A DNA stretch of 64,000 nt from Mesorhizobium sp. L-2-11 (GTDB lineage Bacteria; Pseudomonadota; Alphaproteobacteria; Rhizobiales; Rhizobiaceae), in contig NZ_AP023257.1 in assembly GCF_016756595.1 (NCBI RefSeq), positions 4,046,001-4,110,000 of the forward strand, read 5' to 3'. This document shows, in pieces, positions 17,635 to 27,183 of the stretch. The notes under the pieces are model-generated. The model made no database searches. It was not told the DNA's origin and was given only the letters and a program-made list of their open reading frames with translations. Within the stretch, counting starts at the first letter, position 1. Every line of letters begins with the position of its first letter. Made by a program: the position numbers and the translations under genes.

Positions 17635-18117
<483 letters not shown>

Positions 18118-18307
18118 TCATTCGCTGCGTTGGATGCGTCATGGATACTGGAAACCTACACATTGTCGGCGCTATCGTCCGCACAATAATTGGGCAGATA
18201 GAGCATTTCGTGGGCAATTGTGCTTCGACGACGCCATTGTCCCTAACGATGTGCCTACAGATCGTGCCGTCTCATCGCCGTTTGCTTCGAACCGAAAACT
18301 GGACAAT

Positions 18308-18386
18308 GTTTGACCACAAGGATTGGGGTTTGACCACAGGGATCGGGGTTTGACCACAGGGATCGGGTTTGACCACAGGGATCGGG
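18308..18386. repeat. Four tandem copies of a 20-base unit upstream of nnr
   Basis: GTTTGACCACAGGGATCGGG occurs at 18328-18347, 18348-18367 and 18367-18386 (the last two share one G), and a variant (AAGGATTGGG end) at 18308-18327. A partial fifth piece 'AGGATCGG' follows. The array ends 36 bases before the nnr ATG. The remaining part of the 17974-18422 gap holds the glnB promoter and no gene I can support. Confidence 0.9.
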
Positions 18387-18422
18387 TACAGGATCGGCTT
18401 GAGCCAATGCGGATCGGCATCC

Positions 18423-19952
18423 ATGAGCAATGAAATTCTGTCTCCGGCCGAAATGGCTGAGGCCGACCGGCTGACGATTTCGGCCGGACCACGCGACGGC
18501 ATCGGCCTGATGCGCAATGCAGGTGGCGCAGTCGCTGCAGTGGTGCTCGCCCATTTTCCGGCTGCCAGGCGCGTCCACGTGCTGTGCGGGCCCGGCAACA
18601 ATGGCGGCGATGGATATGTCGTCGCCCGCATTCTTGGGGATAGCGCCGTCGACGTCTTGCTGTGGGCATCCAGCTCGCCCAAAGCCGGCAGCGACGCAGC
18701 GCTCGCCGCGTCGGAATGCCCGGTCAGGCCCCGGCCACTGTCGGAATTTGCCGCCGATCAAGGTTCTATCCTGGTCGATGCGCTTTATGGGGCGGGGCTG
18801 TCCAAGCCGCTGTCCGGTGATGCCGCCCGGGCGGTCGAGGTTGCGACAGAACTGAACCTGCCTGTCGTCGCGGTCGACCTGCCCTCAGGCGTGTCGGGCG
18901 AGAGCGGCCAGATTCTCGGCCAGGCATTTCGCGCCCGGATCACGGTGACGTTCGCGCGAAAAAAGCCCGGCCATCTGCTGTTGCCTGGGCGCGAGATGTG
19001 CGGCGAACTGGTGCTTGCCGACATCGGCATCGGCGACGAGATCGTTGCGCAGCTTGAACCGCGAACTTTCGAGAACGCCCCGTCGCTTTGGTTAGAAAGT
19101 TTCCCGATTCCAGCCGTCGACACGCATAAATACAGGCGCGGCCATGTCGGCGTCTTTTCCGGCGGGCCATCGGCGACGGGTGCGGCACGGCTGTCGGCGC
19201 TTGCTGCGGCCAGAAGCGGGGCAGGGGCGGTGACCGTGCTGTCGCCGGCGAATGCTGTGCAAGTGAATGCCGCGCATCTGACTTCGATCATGCTGAAAAA
19301 GGCCGACAGCATCGCGGACGTACAGGACTTCATCGACAGCCGCCGGCCATCGGCGTTCGTCCTCGGACCCGGGTTTGGCGTCGGCGAAAAAACCCGCGAT
19401 TTTGCCCTCGGCGTGCTGGCCAACGGAGAGCGGCAAGACGGCAGGGTCGACGGGCTGGTGCTCGATGCCGATGGCATCAGCTCGTTTCGCGATACACCGA
19501 AAGTCCTGTTCGAAGCCGCCCGTCGCCCGAACGCGCCGGCGTTGGTGCTGACGCCGCATGAGGGCGAATTCGCCAGGCTGTTTGCGGACATCGCCGGAGA
19601 CAAGAACCTGTCCAAGCTGGCCAAGGCGCGCGCTGCCGCCGAGCGCGCCGGCGCCGTCGTCGTCTACAAGGGCGCGGACACGGTGATCGCGGCGCCCGAT
19701 GGCAGGGCGGCGATCAACGGCAACGGCGCGCCATGGCTGGCCACAGCCGGTTCGGGCGACGTGCTGTCGGGCATCATCGCCGGCTTCCTGGCGCAAGGCA
19801 TGCCGGCTTTCGAAGCCGCCTGCGCGGCGGTCTGGATCCATGCTGAGGCCGGCAGCCGTTTCGGACCTGGGCTGATCGCTGAAGACTTGCCGCTGGCGCT
19901 GGTGCCGGTGCTGCGCGAGCTTGCCGAAAATCGCAAGGAGGTAACTGCTTGA
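18423..19952 (+). CDS. nnr: Bifunctional NAD(P)H-hydrate repair enzyme (epimerase + dehydratase)
   Basis: Nnr repairs hydrated NAD(P)H: the N-terminal YjeF_N domain (about 1-215) epimerises R/S-NAD(P)HX, and the C-terminal carbohydrate-kinase-like domain (about 225-500) dehydrates the S form using ADP. Residues support this: 'MRNAGGAVA', 'LCGPGNNGGDGYVVAR' in the first domain; 'GPGFG', 'LDADGIS', 'LTPHEGEFARL' and 'ATAGSGDVLSGIIAGFL' in the second. The ATG at 18423 gives 509 residues. It is divergent from glnBA, a usual neighbour in this group, and its leader carries the tandem repeats. The stop overlaps the next gene. Confidence 0.95.
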   Translation: MSNEILSPAEMAEADRLTISAGPRDGIGLMRNAGGAVAAVVLAHFPAARRVHVLCGPGNNGGDGYVVARILGDSAVDVLLWASSSPKAGSDAALAASECPVRPRPLSEFAADQGSILVDALYGAGLSKPLSGDAARAVEVATELNLPVVAVDLPSGVSGESGQILGQAFRARITVTFARKKPGHLLLPGREMCGELVLADIGIGDEIVAQLEPRTFENAPSLWLESFPIPAVDTHKYRRGHVGVFSGGPSATGAARLSALAAARSGAGAVTVLSPANAVQVNAAHLTSIMLKKADSIADVQDFIDSRRPSAFVLGPGFGVGEKTRDFALGVLANGERQDGRVDGLVLDADGISSFRDTPKVLFEAARRPNAPALVLTPHEGEFARLFADIAGDKNLSKLAKARAAAERAGAVVVYKGADTVIAAPDGRAAINGNGAPWLATAGSGDVLSGIIAGFLAQGMPAFEAACAAVWIHAEAGSRFGPGLIAEDLPLALVPVLRELAENRKEVTA

Positions 19953-21955
19953 TGAACCGCGGGTTCGCGCTGCTTGCCGCTATCTTCTTTGCCGCTTTGA
20001 TGGCGAACACTGCGCGTGCCGAAAATCCGGTGATGATTGTCGACGATCCGGCCGTGCTCGCCGCTCTCGACGCCAGGGGTTTTGGCTTCGCTGGCATTTT
20101 CGATGTCGACGGCAAGGGCGACCTGAAGACGCTTTATGAAAAGGCGCCGGCCTATCACCAGATCGTCGAAACGATTGCCGGCGATGTCGCCGCGCTGCGC
20201 GCCGTGATGAAGGCCGGTGGGCGGCCGCTCTATGAAGTCACCGACGGCAATGTCGGCCGCATCATCGACATGCGCTGGCTGAAGACCGACGCCGCGCGCT
20301 TCCGGCTGGTCGGTGTCGTCAACCGGCTCGATCGGCGTGATTTCGCCGAGATACGAGGCGACGGGGGCTGCGGCGAGGTCCGTTTCATCTACCGCCTTGC
20401 CTACAGCTTCAAGAAAAACGGCAAGGTTCTCGCCTCGCGCCTGCCGTTCAACTTCAATGCCATCTATAGCACCGCGCCGGACGCCGATGGCGGCTGCGTC
20501 GGCGTTGCCGGACGCTGGACGCCGCAGCTCGATGAGACCGTCGACATCGGCTGGCTCATCGGCGGGCCGCTGGAAAAGGCCGGGCTGAGCTTCAAGCAGC
20601 TCGAGCTCAACGCCCAAATGGTGCGCTTTCCCTCCGGCCAGGAGACCGAATTTGGCGGCCAGGCTGCCTACCTCATGCGGATTTTTGGCATCGATGGAAA
20701 GACGGTCAGTGAAAAGCCGCTGGAAAACACGCCCGACCTGGCGCGGCTTGCCGACGACGCCGCGCTGAAAGCAAAACTTGCCGACTATGTCAGCGCCAAT
20801 GTCGCGGCGGTTGATCTCGGCGTCTACCAAATCCCGGATGAATTCCTGGCGAAGAAAGTCGTCTCGTGGTCGACTTTCGGCAGCGCCAGGCTGGCCAATC
20901 ACCCGTTTACGCCGCTATTCCAGCCCGCGGATTTTTCTGGGCTCGACTATTCCGCGCTGAAGCTTGTGCGCACGCCGGAAGCGCTGGTCGAGCGGCTCGA
21001 CAATGGCGCCTGCCAAGGCTGTCATCAGGCTGGTTCGACCGCCGGTTTTCATTTCATCGGCCTCGACGACAAGACGACATCGCCGCTGAACCGCATCGCG
21101 GTCGGCATCTCGCCGCATCTTCATGCCGAGATGCCGCGGCGCGACGCCTGGCTGCGTGCGACCGCTGAGGGCAAGCTGCCGAACCGCCTCCGTCCGCTGT
21201 CCTTCGCGCCGCCGGCCGCATGGAAAGACGCCGGCGAGGTCGCTTACGCAGCGGCCGAGATGGCGATGCCGTGTTTGATGCCCGAGGATGCGGCCCGCTT
21301 CGGCACGATCTGGCAATGCGGCGGCGGCACCGTCTGCACGGCGCTGGCGACCGCATCGGGGGTGCGGACGAAACTGGCGCAATGCCTGCTGCCCAAGGAC
21401 AGCGAAAAGATGTTTTCCGGCCATCCATGCCTGACCGGCTCCATCGCCAGCAGCGGCACGCAGCCTTTCAATGACCGCTACAGCATTACAGGCCAGTTCG
21501 CGGCCTTCGCCACCGACATTTCGCGCACCGCCTACACCTGCCGGCCGCCGAAGATCGGTGTTCCGGCCGGCATCGCCTATCGCGGATGCAACGACAGGGA
21601 CCGTGCCTTTGCCGGCTTCAAGCCGGGCAAGCCGATGCCGAACGAGATCTGCGGGCTGGTCGGCGGCAAGAAATTCGACATCTGCGTGGCGACCAACAAT
21701 TTCGACCAGTGCTTGGGCGGCGCCGTCAATCGCGGCAACCGGCCGGCTTGCTCGGCCGATCATTTCTGCCGCGAGGATTATATGTGCCAATCGCTGCCGC
21801 CCGATACGCCGGGCGCGGCCAAGGTGAAAGGTGTCGGCTTCTGCTCGCCGACCTATTTTATCTTCCAGATGCGCATCGACAATCATGCCACGCCGTGGTC
21901 GGGCGCCGTCCGCGCGACGATGGGCGCGGGGTTCGGCGCCGCGGAAGCTGAGTGA
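19952..21955 (+). CDS. Secreted Cys-rich protein with a CxxCH motif, function unknown
   Basis: The 667-residue product begins with a clear signal peptide (MNRGFALLAAIFFAALMANTARA), so it is exported. I recognise no named domain with certainty. 'FRLVGVVNRLDRRDF' followed by 'GGCGEVRFIYRLAY' (about 110-150) recalls a scattered family of large exported proteins. Residues 354-358 are CQGCH, a c-type heme attachment motif, and another 14 Cys follow in the C-terminal 300 residues, giving 18 in total; many may form disulfides. AAGGAGG precedes the start by about ten bases; the ATG overlaps the nnr TGA, so translation is probably coupled. Redox role is inference. Confidence 0.85.
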   Translation: MNRGFALLAAIFFAALMANTARAENPVMIVDDPAVLAALDARGFGFAGIFDVDGKGDLKTLYEKAPAYHQIVETIAGDVAALRAVMKAGGRPLYEVTDGNVGRIIDMRWLKTDAARFRLVGVVNRLDRRDFAEIRGDGGCGEVRFIYRLAYSFKKNGKVLASRLPFNFNAIYSTAPDADGGCVGVAGRWTPQLDETVDIGWLIGGPLEKAGLSFKQLELNAQMVRFPSGQETEFGGQAAYLMRIFGIDGKTVSEKPLENTPDLARLADDAALKAKLADYVSANVAAVDLGVYQIPDEFLAKKVVSWSTFGSARLANHPFTPLFQPADFSGLDYSALKLVRTPEALVERLDNGACQGCHQAGSTAGFHFIGLDDKTTSPLNRIAVGISPHLHAEMPRRDAWLRATAEGKLPNRLRPLSFAPPAAWKDAGEVAYAAAEMAMPCLMPEDAARFGTIWQCGGGTVCTALATASGVRTKLAQCLLPKDSEKMFSGHPCLTGSIASSGTQPFNDRYSITGQFAAFATDISRTAYTCRPPKIGVPAGIAYRGCNDRDRAFAGFKPGKPMPNEICGLVGGKKFDICVATNNFDQCLGGAVNRGNRPACSADHFCREDYMCQSLPPDTPGAAKVKGVGFCSPTYFIFQMRIDNHATPWSGAVRATMGAGFGAAEAE

Positions 21956-21960
21956 GCTTT

Positions 21961-21976
21961 CGCCGCTTTCGCGGCG
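21961..21976. other. Short GC stem-loop between convergent genes
   Basis: CGCCGC, loop TTTC, GCGGCG between the stop of the Cys-rich protein gene and the pccB stop. It has no T-run on either side; it could aid transcript ending or stability for both genes. Confidence 0.4.
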
Positions 21977-21984
21977 TCAGCGCC

Positions 21985-23517
21985 TCACAACGGAATGTTG
22001 TCGTGCTTCTTCCAGGGGTTCTGCATATTCTTGTTGCGCAGCATGCGCAGCGCGCGCGCAATGCGGCGGCGGGTCGAATGCGGCATGATCACCTCGTCGA
22101 CATAGCCGCGCTCGGCGGCGACGAAGGGCGACAGGAAGCGATCCTCGTAAGCCTTTGTATGTGCTGCGATCTTCTCCGCATCGCCGATGTCCTTGCGATA
22201 GATGATCTCGACCGCGCCCCGGGCGCCCATCACTGCGATCTGCGCCGTCGGCCAGGCATAGTTCATGTCGCCGCGCAGATGCTTCGACGCCATCACGTCA
22301 TACGCGCCGCCATAAGCTTTTCGGGTGATGACTGTGATCTTCGGGACGGTCGCTTCGGCATAGGCGAACAAGAGCTTGGCACCGTGCTTGATCAGCCCGC
22401 CATATTCCTGCGCGGTGCCGGGCAGGAAGCCTGGAACGTCGACGAAGGTGACGATCGGAATTGAAAAACAGTCGCAGAAGCGCACGAACCGCGCCGCCTT
22501 GCGGCTGGCGTCCGAGTCGAGCACGCCGGCCAGCACCATCGGCTGGTTGGCGACGAAGCCGACCGTGCGCCCTTCGACGCGCCCGAAACCGGTGACGATG
22601 TTTTTCGCAAAATCCTGCTGGATCTCGAAGAAATCACCCTCATCGGCAACTTTAAGGATCAACTCCTTGATGTCGTAGGGTTTATTGGCATTGTCGGGGA
22701 TCAGACGGTCGAGCGACAGATCGTCATCGGCGACCGACTGATAACATTCGATCTCGGGGATTTCGGCCGTGTTGGAGGCAGGCAGCAGGTCGACCAGTCG
22801 GCGCATTTGCAGCAGCGCCTCGACGTCATTGTCGTAAGCGCCATCGGCGATCGACGACTTCGTCGTGTGGACCAAGGCGCCGCCGAGGCTCTCGGCGGTG
22901 ACCGTCTCGTTGGTGACGGTCTTCACCACGTCCGGGCCGGTGACGAACATGTAGGAGGTGCCGCGCACCATGAAGATGAAGTCGGTCATGGCCGGCGAAT
23001 AGACGTCGCCGCCGGCGCACGGGCCCATGATCAGTGAAATCTGCGGGATGACGCCGGAGGCGAGCACATTGCGTTGAAAAATCTCGGCATAGCCGCCGAG
23101 GGCTGCCACGCCTTCCTGGATGCGGGCGCCGCCGGCGTCGTAGAGGCCGATGATCGGCGCGCGATTGCGCAGCGCCATCTCCTGCACCTTGACCACTTTT
23201 TCGGCGTGGGCTTCGGACAGCGACCCGCCGAACACGGTAAAGTCCTTGGCGAAGACATAGACCGGCCGACCGTTGACGGTACCCCAGCCGGTGACGACGC
23301 CGTCGCCGGCGATCTTGGTTTTCTCCATGCCGAAATCGGTCGAGCGATGCTCGACATACATGTCGAACTCCTCGAACGAACCTTCGTCGAGGAAGACCTC
23401 GATGCGTTCGCGCGCGGTGAGTTTGCCCTTCTTGTGCTGAGCGTCGATGCGGGCCTTGCCGCCGCCCATGCGCGCCATGGCGCGGCGGCGCTCGAGTTCC
23501 TTCAGCACGTCCTTCAT
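21985..23517 (-). CDS. pccB: Propionyl-CoA carboxylase beta subunit (carboxyltransferase)
   Basis: PccB transfers the carboxyl group from biotin to propionyl-CoA to give methylmalonyl-CoA. The ATG at 23517 ([20 protein letters not shown]) gives 510 residues, the normal length; the upstream extension is not homologous. Landmarks are '[21 protein letters not shown]', '[22 protein letters not shown]', '[19 protein letters not shown]', '[17 protein letters not shown]', and the C-terminal carboxyl-transferase half with '[27 protein letters not shown]'-type sequence and 'AYGGAYDVM'. The alpha (biotin carboxylase) subunit is not in the window. Confidence 0.95.
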   Translation of the reverse strand: MKDVLKELERRRAMARMGGGKARIDAQHKKGKLTARERIEVFLDEGSFEEFDMYVEHRSTDFGMEKTKIAGDGVVTGWGTVNGRPVYVFAKDFTVFGGSLSEAHAEKVVKVQEMALRNRAPIIGLYDAGGARIQEGVAALGGYAEIFQRNVLASGVIPQISLIMGPCAGGDVYSPAMTDFIFMVRGTSYMFVTGPDVVKTVTNETVTAESLGGALVHTTKSSIADGAYDNDVEALLQMRRLVDLLPASNTAEIPEIECYQSVADDDLSLDRLIPDNANKPYDIKELILKVADEGDFFEIQQDFAKNIVTGFGRVEGRTVGFVANQPMVLAGVLDSDASRKAARFVRFCDCFSIPIVTFVDVPGFLPGTAQEYGGLIKHGAKLLFAYAEATVPKITVITRKAYGGAYDVMASKHLRGDMNYAWPTAQIAVMGARGAVEIIYRKDIGDAEKIAAHTKAYEDRFLSPFVAAERGYVDEVIMPHSTRRRIARALRMLRNKNMQNPWKKHDNIPL

Positions 23518-23721
23518 CGGTCGATCCCCAAAAACGGAAAGCTGATTTGTGGTAATCATGGCGGCATGGGAGCGCAAGCACCGCTTTCGCCACGGGTTCT
23601 TGTTGCGCAATGTTGGCCGCGCTTTGCCTCGGGTCTCGATATGCCGGCGGGTATCCTGTAGATGGCCCTCCCGCGGCGAAACTTCTTGGCAGGCATTCGC
23701 TTGATATGGCAGACTGAACTT

Positions 23722-23958
23722 ATGAAGAACAACATTGAGATATCAGAGGATTTGAGCCGCCGGATCGACATCTTGGCCTCGCGCTCCAAGCTGACTCGCG
23801 ATCAGATCATTGAGGATGCTCTGTCGCACGGTCGTTCTCTGGCGTGGCAGGAAAAGTGGATTGCCGGTGTTCAGTCGGGTATCGAGGCCGCTGAGCGTGA
23901 GGATTTCGCAAGCGAAGAAGAGATCACGGCGGTTCTCAACAAATTCAGTCAGGCATAA
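23722..23958 (+). CDS. Ribbon-helix-helix antitoxin of a ParDE-like module
   Basis: The 78-residue product (start 23722, [18 protein letters not shown]) has an N-terminal beta strand and two helices of the CopG/RHH fold ('[27 protein letters not shown]'), followed by a tail '[18 protein letters not shown]' and a Glu-rich end, typical of antitoxins that bind their toxin through the C-terminus. It lies seven bases before the toxin gene. RHH antitoxins usually repress their own operon. The upstream in-frame extension to 23662 lacks support. Confidence 0.85.
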   Translation: MKNNIEISEDLSRRIDILASRSKLTRDQIIEDALSHGRSLAWQEKWIAGVQSGIEAAEREDFASEEEITAVLNKFSQA

Positions 23959-23964
23959 AGGTCT

Positions 23965-24252
23965 GTGCGAATTGTCTGGACCCGCCACTATCTGATCGAG
24001 CTTGCATCAATTGGCGACTATATCGGCGAGCGTAACCCGCGGGCCGCTGCTCGAGTTGTCAATGACATTCATTCAAAGACTGCTCGGCTGTTATCCGCCA
24101 ATCCATTTATCGGACGCATCGGCGAGATCAAGGGCACTCGTGAACTGGTGATTTCCGGTACACCCTACATCGTCGCGTATCGGGTGAAAGACACTCAAAT
24201 TGAAGTTCTGTTCGTCCAGCATGGGGCGAGGGAATGGCCGGACGAAGTTTGA
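23965..24252 (+). CDS. RelE/ParE-family toxin
   Basis: The 95-residue product starts with GTG at 23965, with AAAGG just upstream. The pattern 'IVWTRHYLIELASIGDYI', 'AARVVNDIHSKTARLLSANPFIGRIGEIKGTRELVI', 'YIVAYRVKDTQIEVLFVQHGAREWP' is that of ParE/RelE toxins. ParE members poison DNA gyrase, RelE members cleave mRNA; which applies here cannot be decided. It forms a pair with the RHH protein, antitoxin first. The catalytic fold appears intact, so the module may be active. Confidence 0.88.
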   Translation: MRIVWTRHYLIELASIGDYIGERNPRAAARVVNDIHSKTARLLSANPFIGRIGEIKGTRELVISGTPYIVAYRVKDTQIEVLFVQHGAREWPDEV

Positions 24253-24594
24253 ACAGCCGTCCACGGCTGCTCGTCTCGACTGTTAATTGTTGCACCGCAA
24301 CATGACACCCCTTGCATTCCGCGGCGAACTCAGCCATATGCAACCCATAGGCGCTTGGGCCGGAATTGTCCGGCCTTCTCGACGAATGAGACTGGTTGCG
24401 TCTGTTTTCCCTCTTTCCCGTTGATCGGCAAGGTGGCGAAAAAGCCCCGTGGCATGATGCCTGCGGGCACGACAGCGCAGCCGAGTGGACGTTTGCGTCC
24501 GCCCGCCTTGTCGTTCCATGACAGTTTTTCGACGGCAGGTTGCGCCCTGCCGCCATCGATGTTTGCGGCTAGGGTCGCGTGAAAGAAGACTATT
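24253..24594 (+). other. Gene-free 342-base leader before the DEAD-box helicase
   Basis: It begins with a CAGCCG-TCCA-CGGCTG stem (24254-24269) just after the toxin stop, then a small TGTTGC/GCAACA dyad near 24289-24302. No ORF with coding character was found. A long leader is usual for cold-regulated DEAD-box RNA helicase genes, so it is most likely a long 5' untranslated region. No riboswitch pattern was recognised. Confidence 0.45.
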
Positions 24595-26013
24595 TTGACC
24601 AACGAAAACACTTTTGCCGGTAACACCACCTCGACCGGCAACACTGCGGAACTCACCGGTTTCGCGGCCCTTGGAATTACCGGCGCGCTGCTCAAGGCCA
24701 CCCATGCCGCAGGCTTCACCGATCCGAAGCCGATCCAGGCTCAGGCGATCCCGCCGCAGCTGGAAGGCCGTGACATTTTCGGCATCGCCCAGACCGGTTC
24801 GGGCAAGACCGCGGCGTTCGCGCTGCCGATCCTGTCGAAGATCATCGCGCTCGGCACCAAGCGCCGGCCGAAGACCGCTCGTGCGCTGATCCTGGCGCCG
24901 ACGCGTGAACTCGCCGTGCAGATCGAAGAGATGATCAAGCTGCTCGCCAAGGGCGCGCATGTCTCGACAGCACTCGTGCTTGGCGGCGTCTCGCGCTTTA
25001 GCCAGGTAAAGAAGATTGCTCCCGGCGTCGATATTTTGATCGCCACGCCCGGTCGGCTGACCGACCTGGTGCGTGAGGGCGACCTCATTCTTGCCGACAC
25101 CAAATGGCTGGTGCTCGATGAGGGCGACCGCATGCTCGACATGGGCTTCATCAACGACGTCAAGCGCATCGCCAGGGCGACCGCGCCGGACCGTCAGACG
25201 GTGCTGTTCTCGGCGACCATGCCGGCCGAAATCGCCGAGCTGGCGAAAGGCCTGCTGAAGAACCCGATCCGTGTCGAAGTGGCGCCGCACAGCACTGCGG
25301 CAGCCGAGATCGTGCAGGGCGTCGTCTTTGCCCGCACCAAGCAAAAGCGTCAGGTTCTGGCGACGATGCTCGCCGACGAGGCGATGAAGTCGGTCATCAT
25401 CTTTTCGCGCACCAAGCATGGCGCCGACAGGGTGACCAAGGATCTCGATCGCGACGGCTTCAAGGCCGCCGTCATCCACGGCAACAAGTCGCAGAACGTC
25501 CGCCAGAAGGCGCTGAACGATTTCCGCGACGGTTCGGTGCGCATTCTTGTGGCAACCGATATCGCGGCGCGCGGCATCGACGTGCCCGGCATCAGCCATG
25601 TGGTGAATTTCGACCTGCCGGACGAGGCCGAGAGCTATGTCCACCGCATCGGCCGCACCGGTCGTAACGGCATGGACGGCATCGCCATCACGCTTTGCGA
25701 CCCGTCCGAGAACAGCAAGCTGCGCCAGGTCGAGCGCATCATCCGCACCAAGCTGCCGATCGTCGCCGATCATCTCGGCAGTCCCGACCCGCAGCGCAAT
25801 CCTGCCGAAAAGAACGAGCGCAGCTTCGAGCCGGCCAACGATCGCAATGGTCGTCGCGACGGCAGGCGGCCGGGCGGCCACAACAACGGCAACAAGCGCT
25901 TCGGCGACAAGCCGGCCTTCGCCGGCGAGCGCAAGCCGGAAGGCGCCAAGCCGTTCAAGGGCAACAACAAGCGTCGTTTCGGCGGCAAGCGGCCAGCAGC
26001 GCGGGCTGCGTAA
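24595..26013 (+). CDS. DEAD-box ATP-dependent RNA helicase, RhlE type, with DEGD motif II
   Basis: RhlE-type helicases remodel rRNA during ribosome assembly and RNA decay. The 472-residue frame uses a TTG at 24595 preceded by GAAAGAAG; no in-frame ATG is near, so the exact start is uncertain. Motifs in order: Q motif 'FTDPKPIQAQAIP', I 'AQTGSGKTAAF', Ia 'PTRELAVQ', Ib 'TPGR', II 'LDEGDRMLDMGF', III 'SAT', IV 'IIFSRT', V 'ATDIAARGIDVPG', VI 'HRIGRTGR'. Motif II is DEGD instead of DEAD. A basic Arg/Gly/Asn-rich tail (about 400-472) is likely RNA-binding. Confidence 0.93.
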   Translation: MTNENTFAGNTTSTGNTAELTGFAALGITGALLKATHAAGFTDPKPIQAQAIPPQLEGRDIFGIAQTGSGKTAAFALPILSKIIALGTKRRPKTARALILAPTRELAVQIEEMIKLLAKGAHVSTALVLGGVSRFSQVKKIAPGVDILIATPGRLTDLVREGDLILADTKWLVLDEGDRMLDMGFINDVKRIARATAPDRQTVLFSATMPAEIAELAKGLLKNPIRVEVAPHSTAAAEIVQGVVFARTKQKRQVLATMLADEAMKSVIIFSRTKHGADRVTKDLDRDGFKAAVIHGNKSQNVRQKALNDFRDGSVRILVATDIAARGIDVPGISHVVNFDLPDEAESYVHRIGRTGRNGMDGIAITLCDPSENSKLRQVERIIRTKLPIVADHLGSPDPQRNPAEKNERSFEPANDRNGRRDGRRPGGHNNGNKRFGDKPAFAGERKPEGAKPFKGNNKRRFGGKRPAARAA

Positions 26014-26067
26014 TCAGATAGTACATCCGGCCCGCGGCTGTCGGGTCGGCTCGGCTGCTCACAATTG

Positions 26068-26105
26068 AAAAAGGCGATCGGAGCGATGCTTCGGTCGCCT
26101 TTTTC
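26068..26105. terminator. Intrinsic terminator after the helicase gene
   Basis: AAAAAGGCGATCG (26068-26080) pairs with CGGTCGCCTTTTT (about 26092-26105), one G-T pair, with A- and T-runs on both sides. It serves the helicase gene and may also serve the convergent hydrolase gene ending at 26115. Confidence 0.85.
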
Positions 26106-26114
26106 GCCTGAGAT

Positions 26115-27089
26115 CTACTTCACCACCGCCTCAACCCACACCGCAATGCGCTGCGCGAGGTAAGCCGTGGTCGACGGCGACAGCGCGTCTCCGGCAATGA
26201 CATGATTGTCCCGATCGCCGGTAGCGTCGACCGGCACCAGTTCGTGCGCCGCGCCCCAGCGCCCGGCGATTTCACGGGTGCGGTCCGGCCGCACGATCCT
26301 GTCCGAATCGCAAAAGATGAACAGGGCAGGGATGGTCGCCTTCTCCACCGGCGCGCCATAGGCAAGTTCTGTCAGCGCCACCATCGGCAGCGTCGCCGCG
26401 ATCGGATAGCGGTAGGTCCAGAATTTCTCGTGCAGCGCATTGCGTGGCACGAAGCTGCGCTGCTTGCCGGCGACCAGTTCGGCGATCTCCCGGCCCCACG
26501 GCATGGTCAGGAGTTCGGCGCCGGAAGCCTTGACGCCGAAATTCGGCGAGATGAACGCTATTGCCGCCACCCCGTCCGATGCGCCCGGCTGCGTCGCAGC
26601 CCAGGCTGCCAGCGAGCCGCCGGTCGAGGTGGCGATGACGATCACCTTGTCGCCGATCGCTCGACCGATGGCGAGCGCTTCCTCATAATCGTTGATCCAG
26701 GCGTTGACGCTGCCGTCCGCCATCGCGGCACCGCCCTGTCCGTGGCCGGTGAGACGGGTGTAGAAAAGATTGGCGTCGAGCTGGTCGGCGACCTCGTCGG
26801 GAAGCGGACGAACCTCGCCCTTCGACGCCGAAAAGCCGTGGATATAGACGATCGATAGCGGCGTCCTGGCGTGAACCATCGGATTGGCCCAGATGATTTC
26901 CTTTTCCAGCCCGTCGTGGATATCAGGTACGGCCGCCTCCTTGCGTGCCAGATAGGCTTGCGGGTCATCGCCGATCACGGAAGGATCGAAGATGATCGTG
27001 GTGTCGGCTTGGACGCGCGGGCCAAGCACGAAGGCGAGAAAAAGAATGACGGCGAGACCCAATACCGCAAGCACGATCCGTCGCCCCAT
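26115..27089 (-). CDS. Membrane-anchored alpha/beta hydrolase
   Basis: The 324-residue product starts at 27089 (MGRRIVLAVLGLAVILFLA), chosen because GGAG lies six bases upstream; an ATG at 27101 is the alternative. An N-terminal hydrophobic segment (about 4-22) anchors or exports it. The fold is recognisable: oxyanion 'YIHGFSASKGE' (His84-Gly85), nucleophile Ser155 in 'IATSTGGS' (an A-x-S-x-G variant of G-x-S-x-G), 'FIFCDSDRIVRPDRT' for the acid, and 'DRDNHVIAGDALSP' carrying the likely catalytic His. Substrate is unknown; esterase or lysophospholipase are options. Confidence 0.85.
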   Translation of the reverse strand: MGRRIVLAVLGLAVILFLAFVLGPRVQADTTIIFDPSVIGDDPQAYLARKEAAVPDIHDGLEKEIIWANPMVHARTPLSIVYIHGFSASKGEVRPLPDEVADQLDANLFYTRLTGHGQGGAAMADGSVNAWINDYEEALAIGRAIGDKVIVIATSTGGSLAAWAATQPGASDGVAAIAFISPNFGVKASGAELLTMPWGREIAELVAGKQRSFVPRNALHEKFWTYRYPIAATLPMVALTELAYGAPVEKATIPALFIFCDSDRIVRPDRTREIAGRWGAAHELVPVDATGDRDNHVIAGDALSPSTTAYLAQRIAVWVEAVVK

Positions 27090-27183
27090 CGCAGACTCCA
27101 TGCAATAAATCTCAACCTATGGCCACGATGGCAAACAGGCAACGACGTCTGCCGGCGGCGGGATCGCCAACTTGATGGCCGGT

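Noticed and set aside
18141..18353. 70-residue plus-strand frame in the glnB-nnr gap
   Set aside because: It runs into the tandem repeats, has no ribosome site, and its composition is non-coding.
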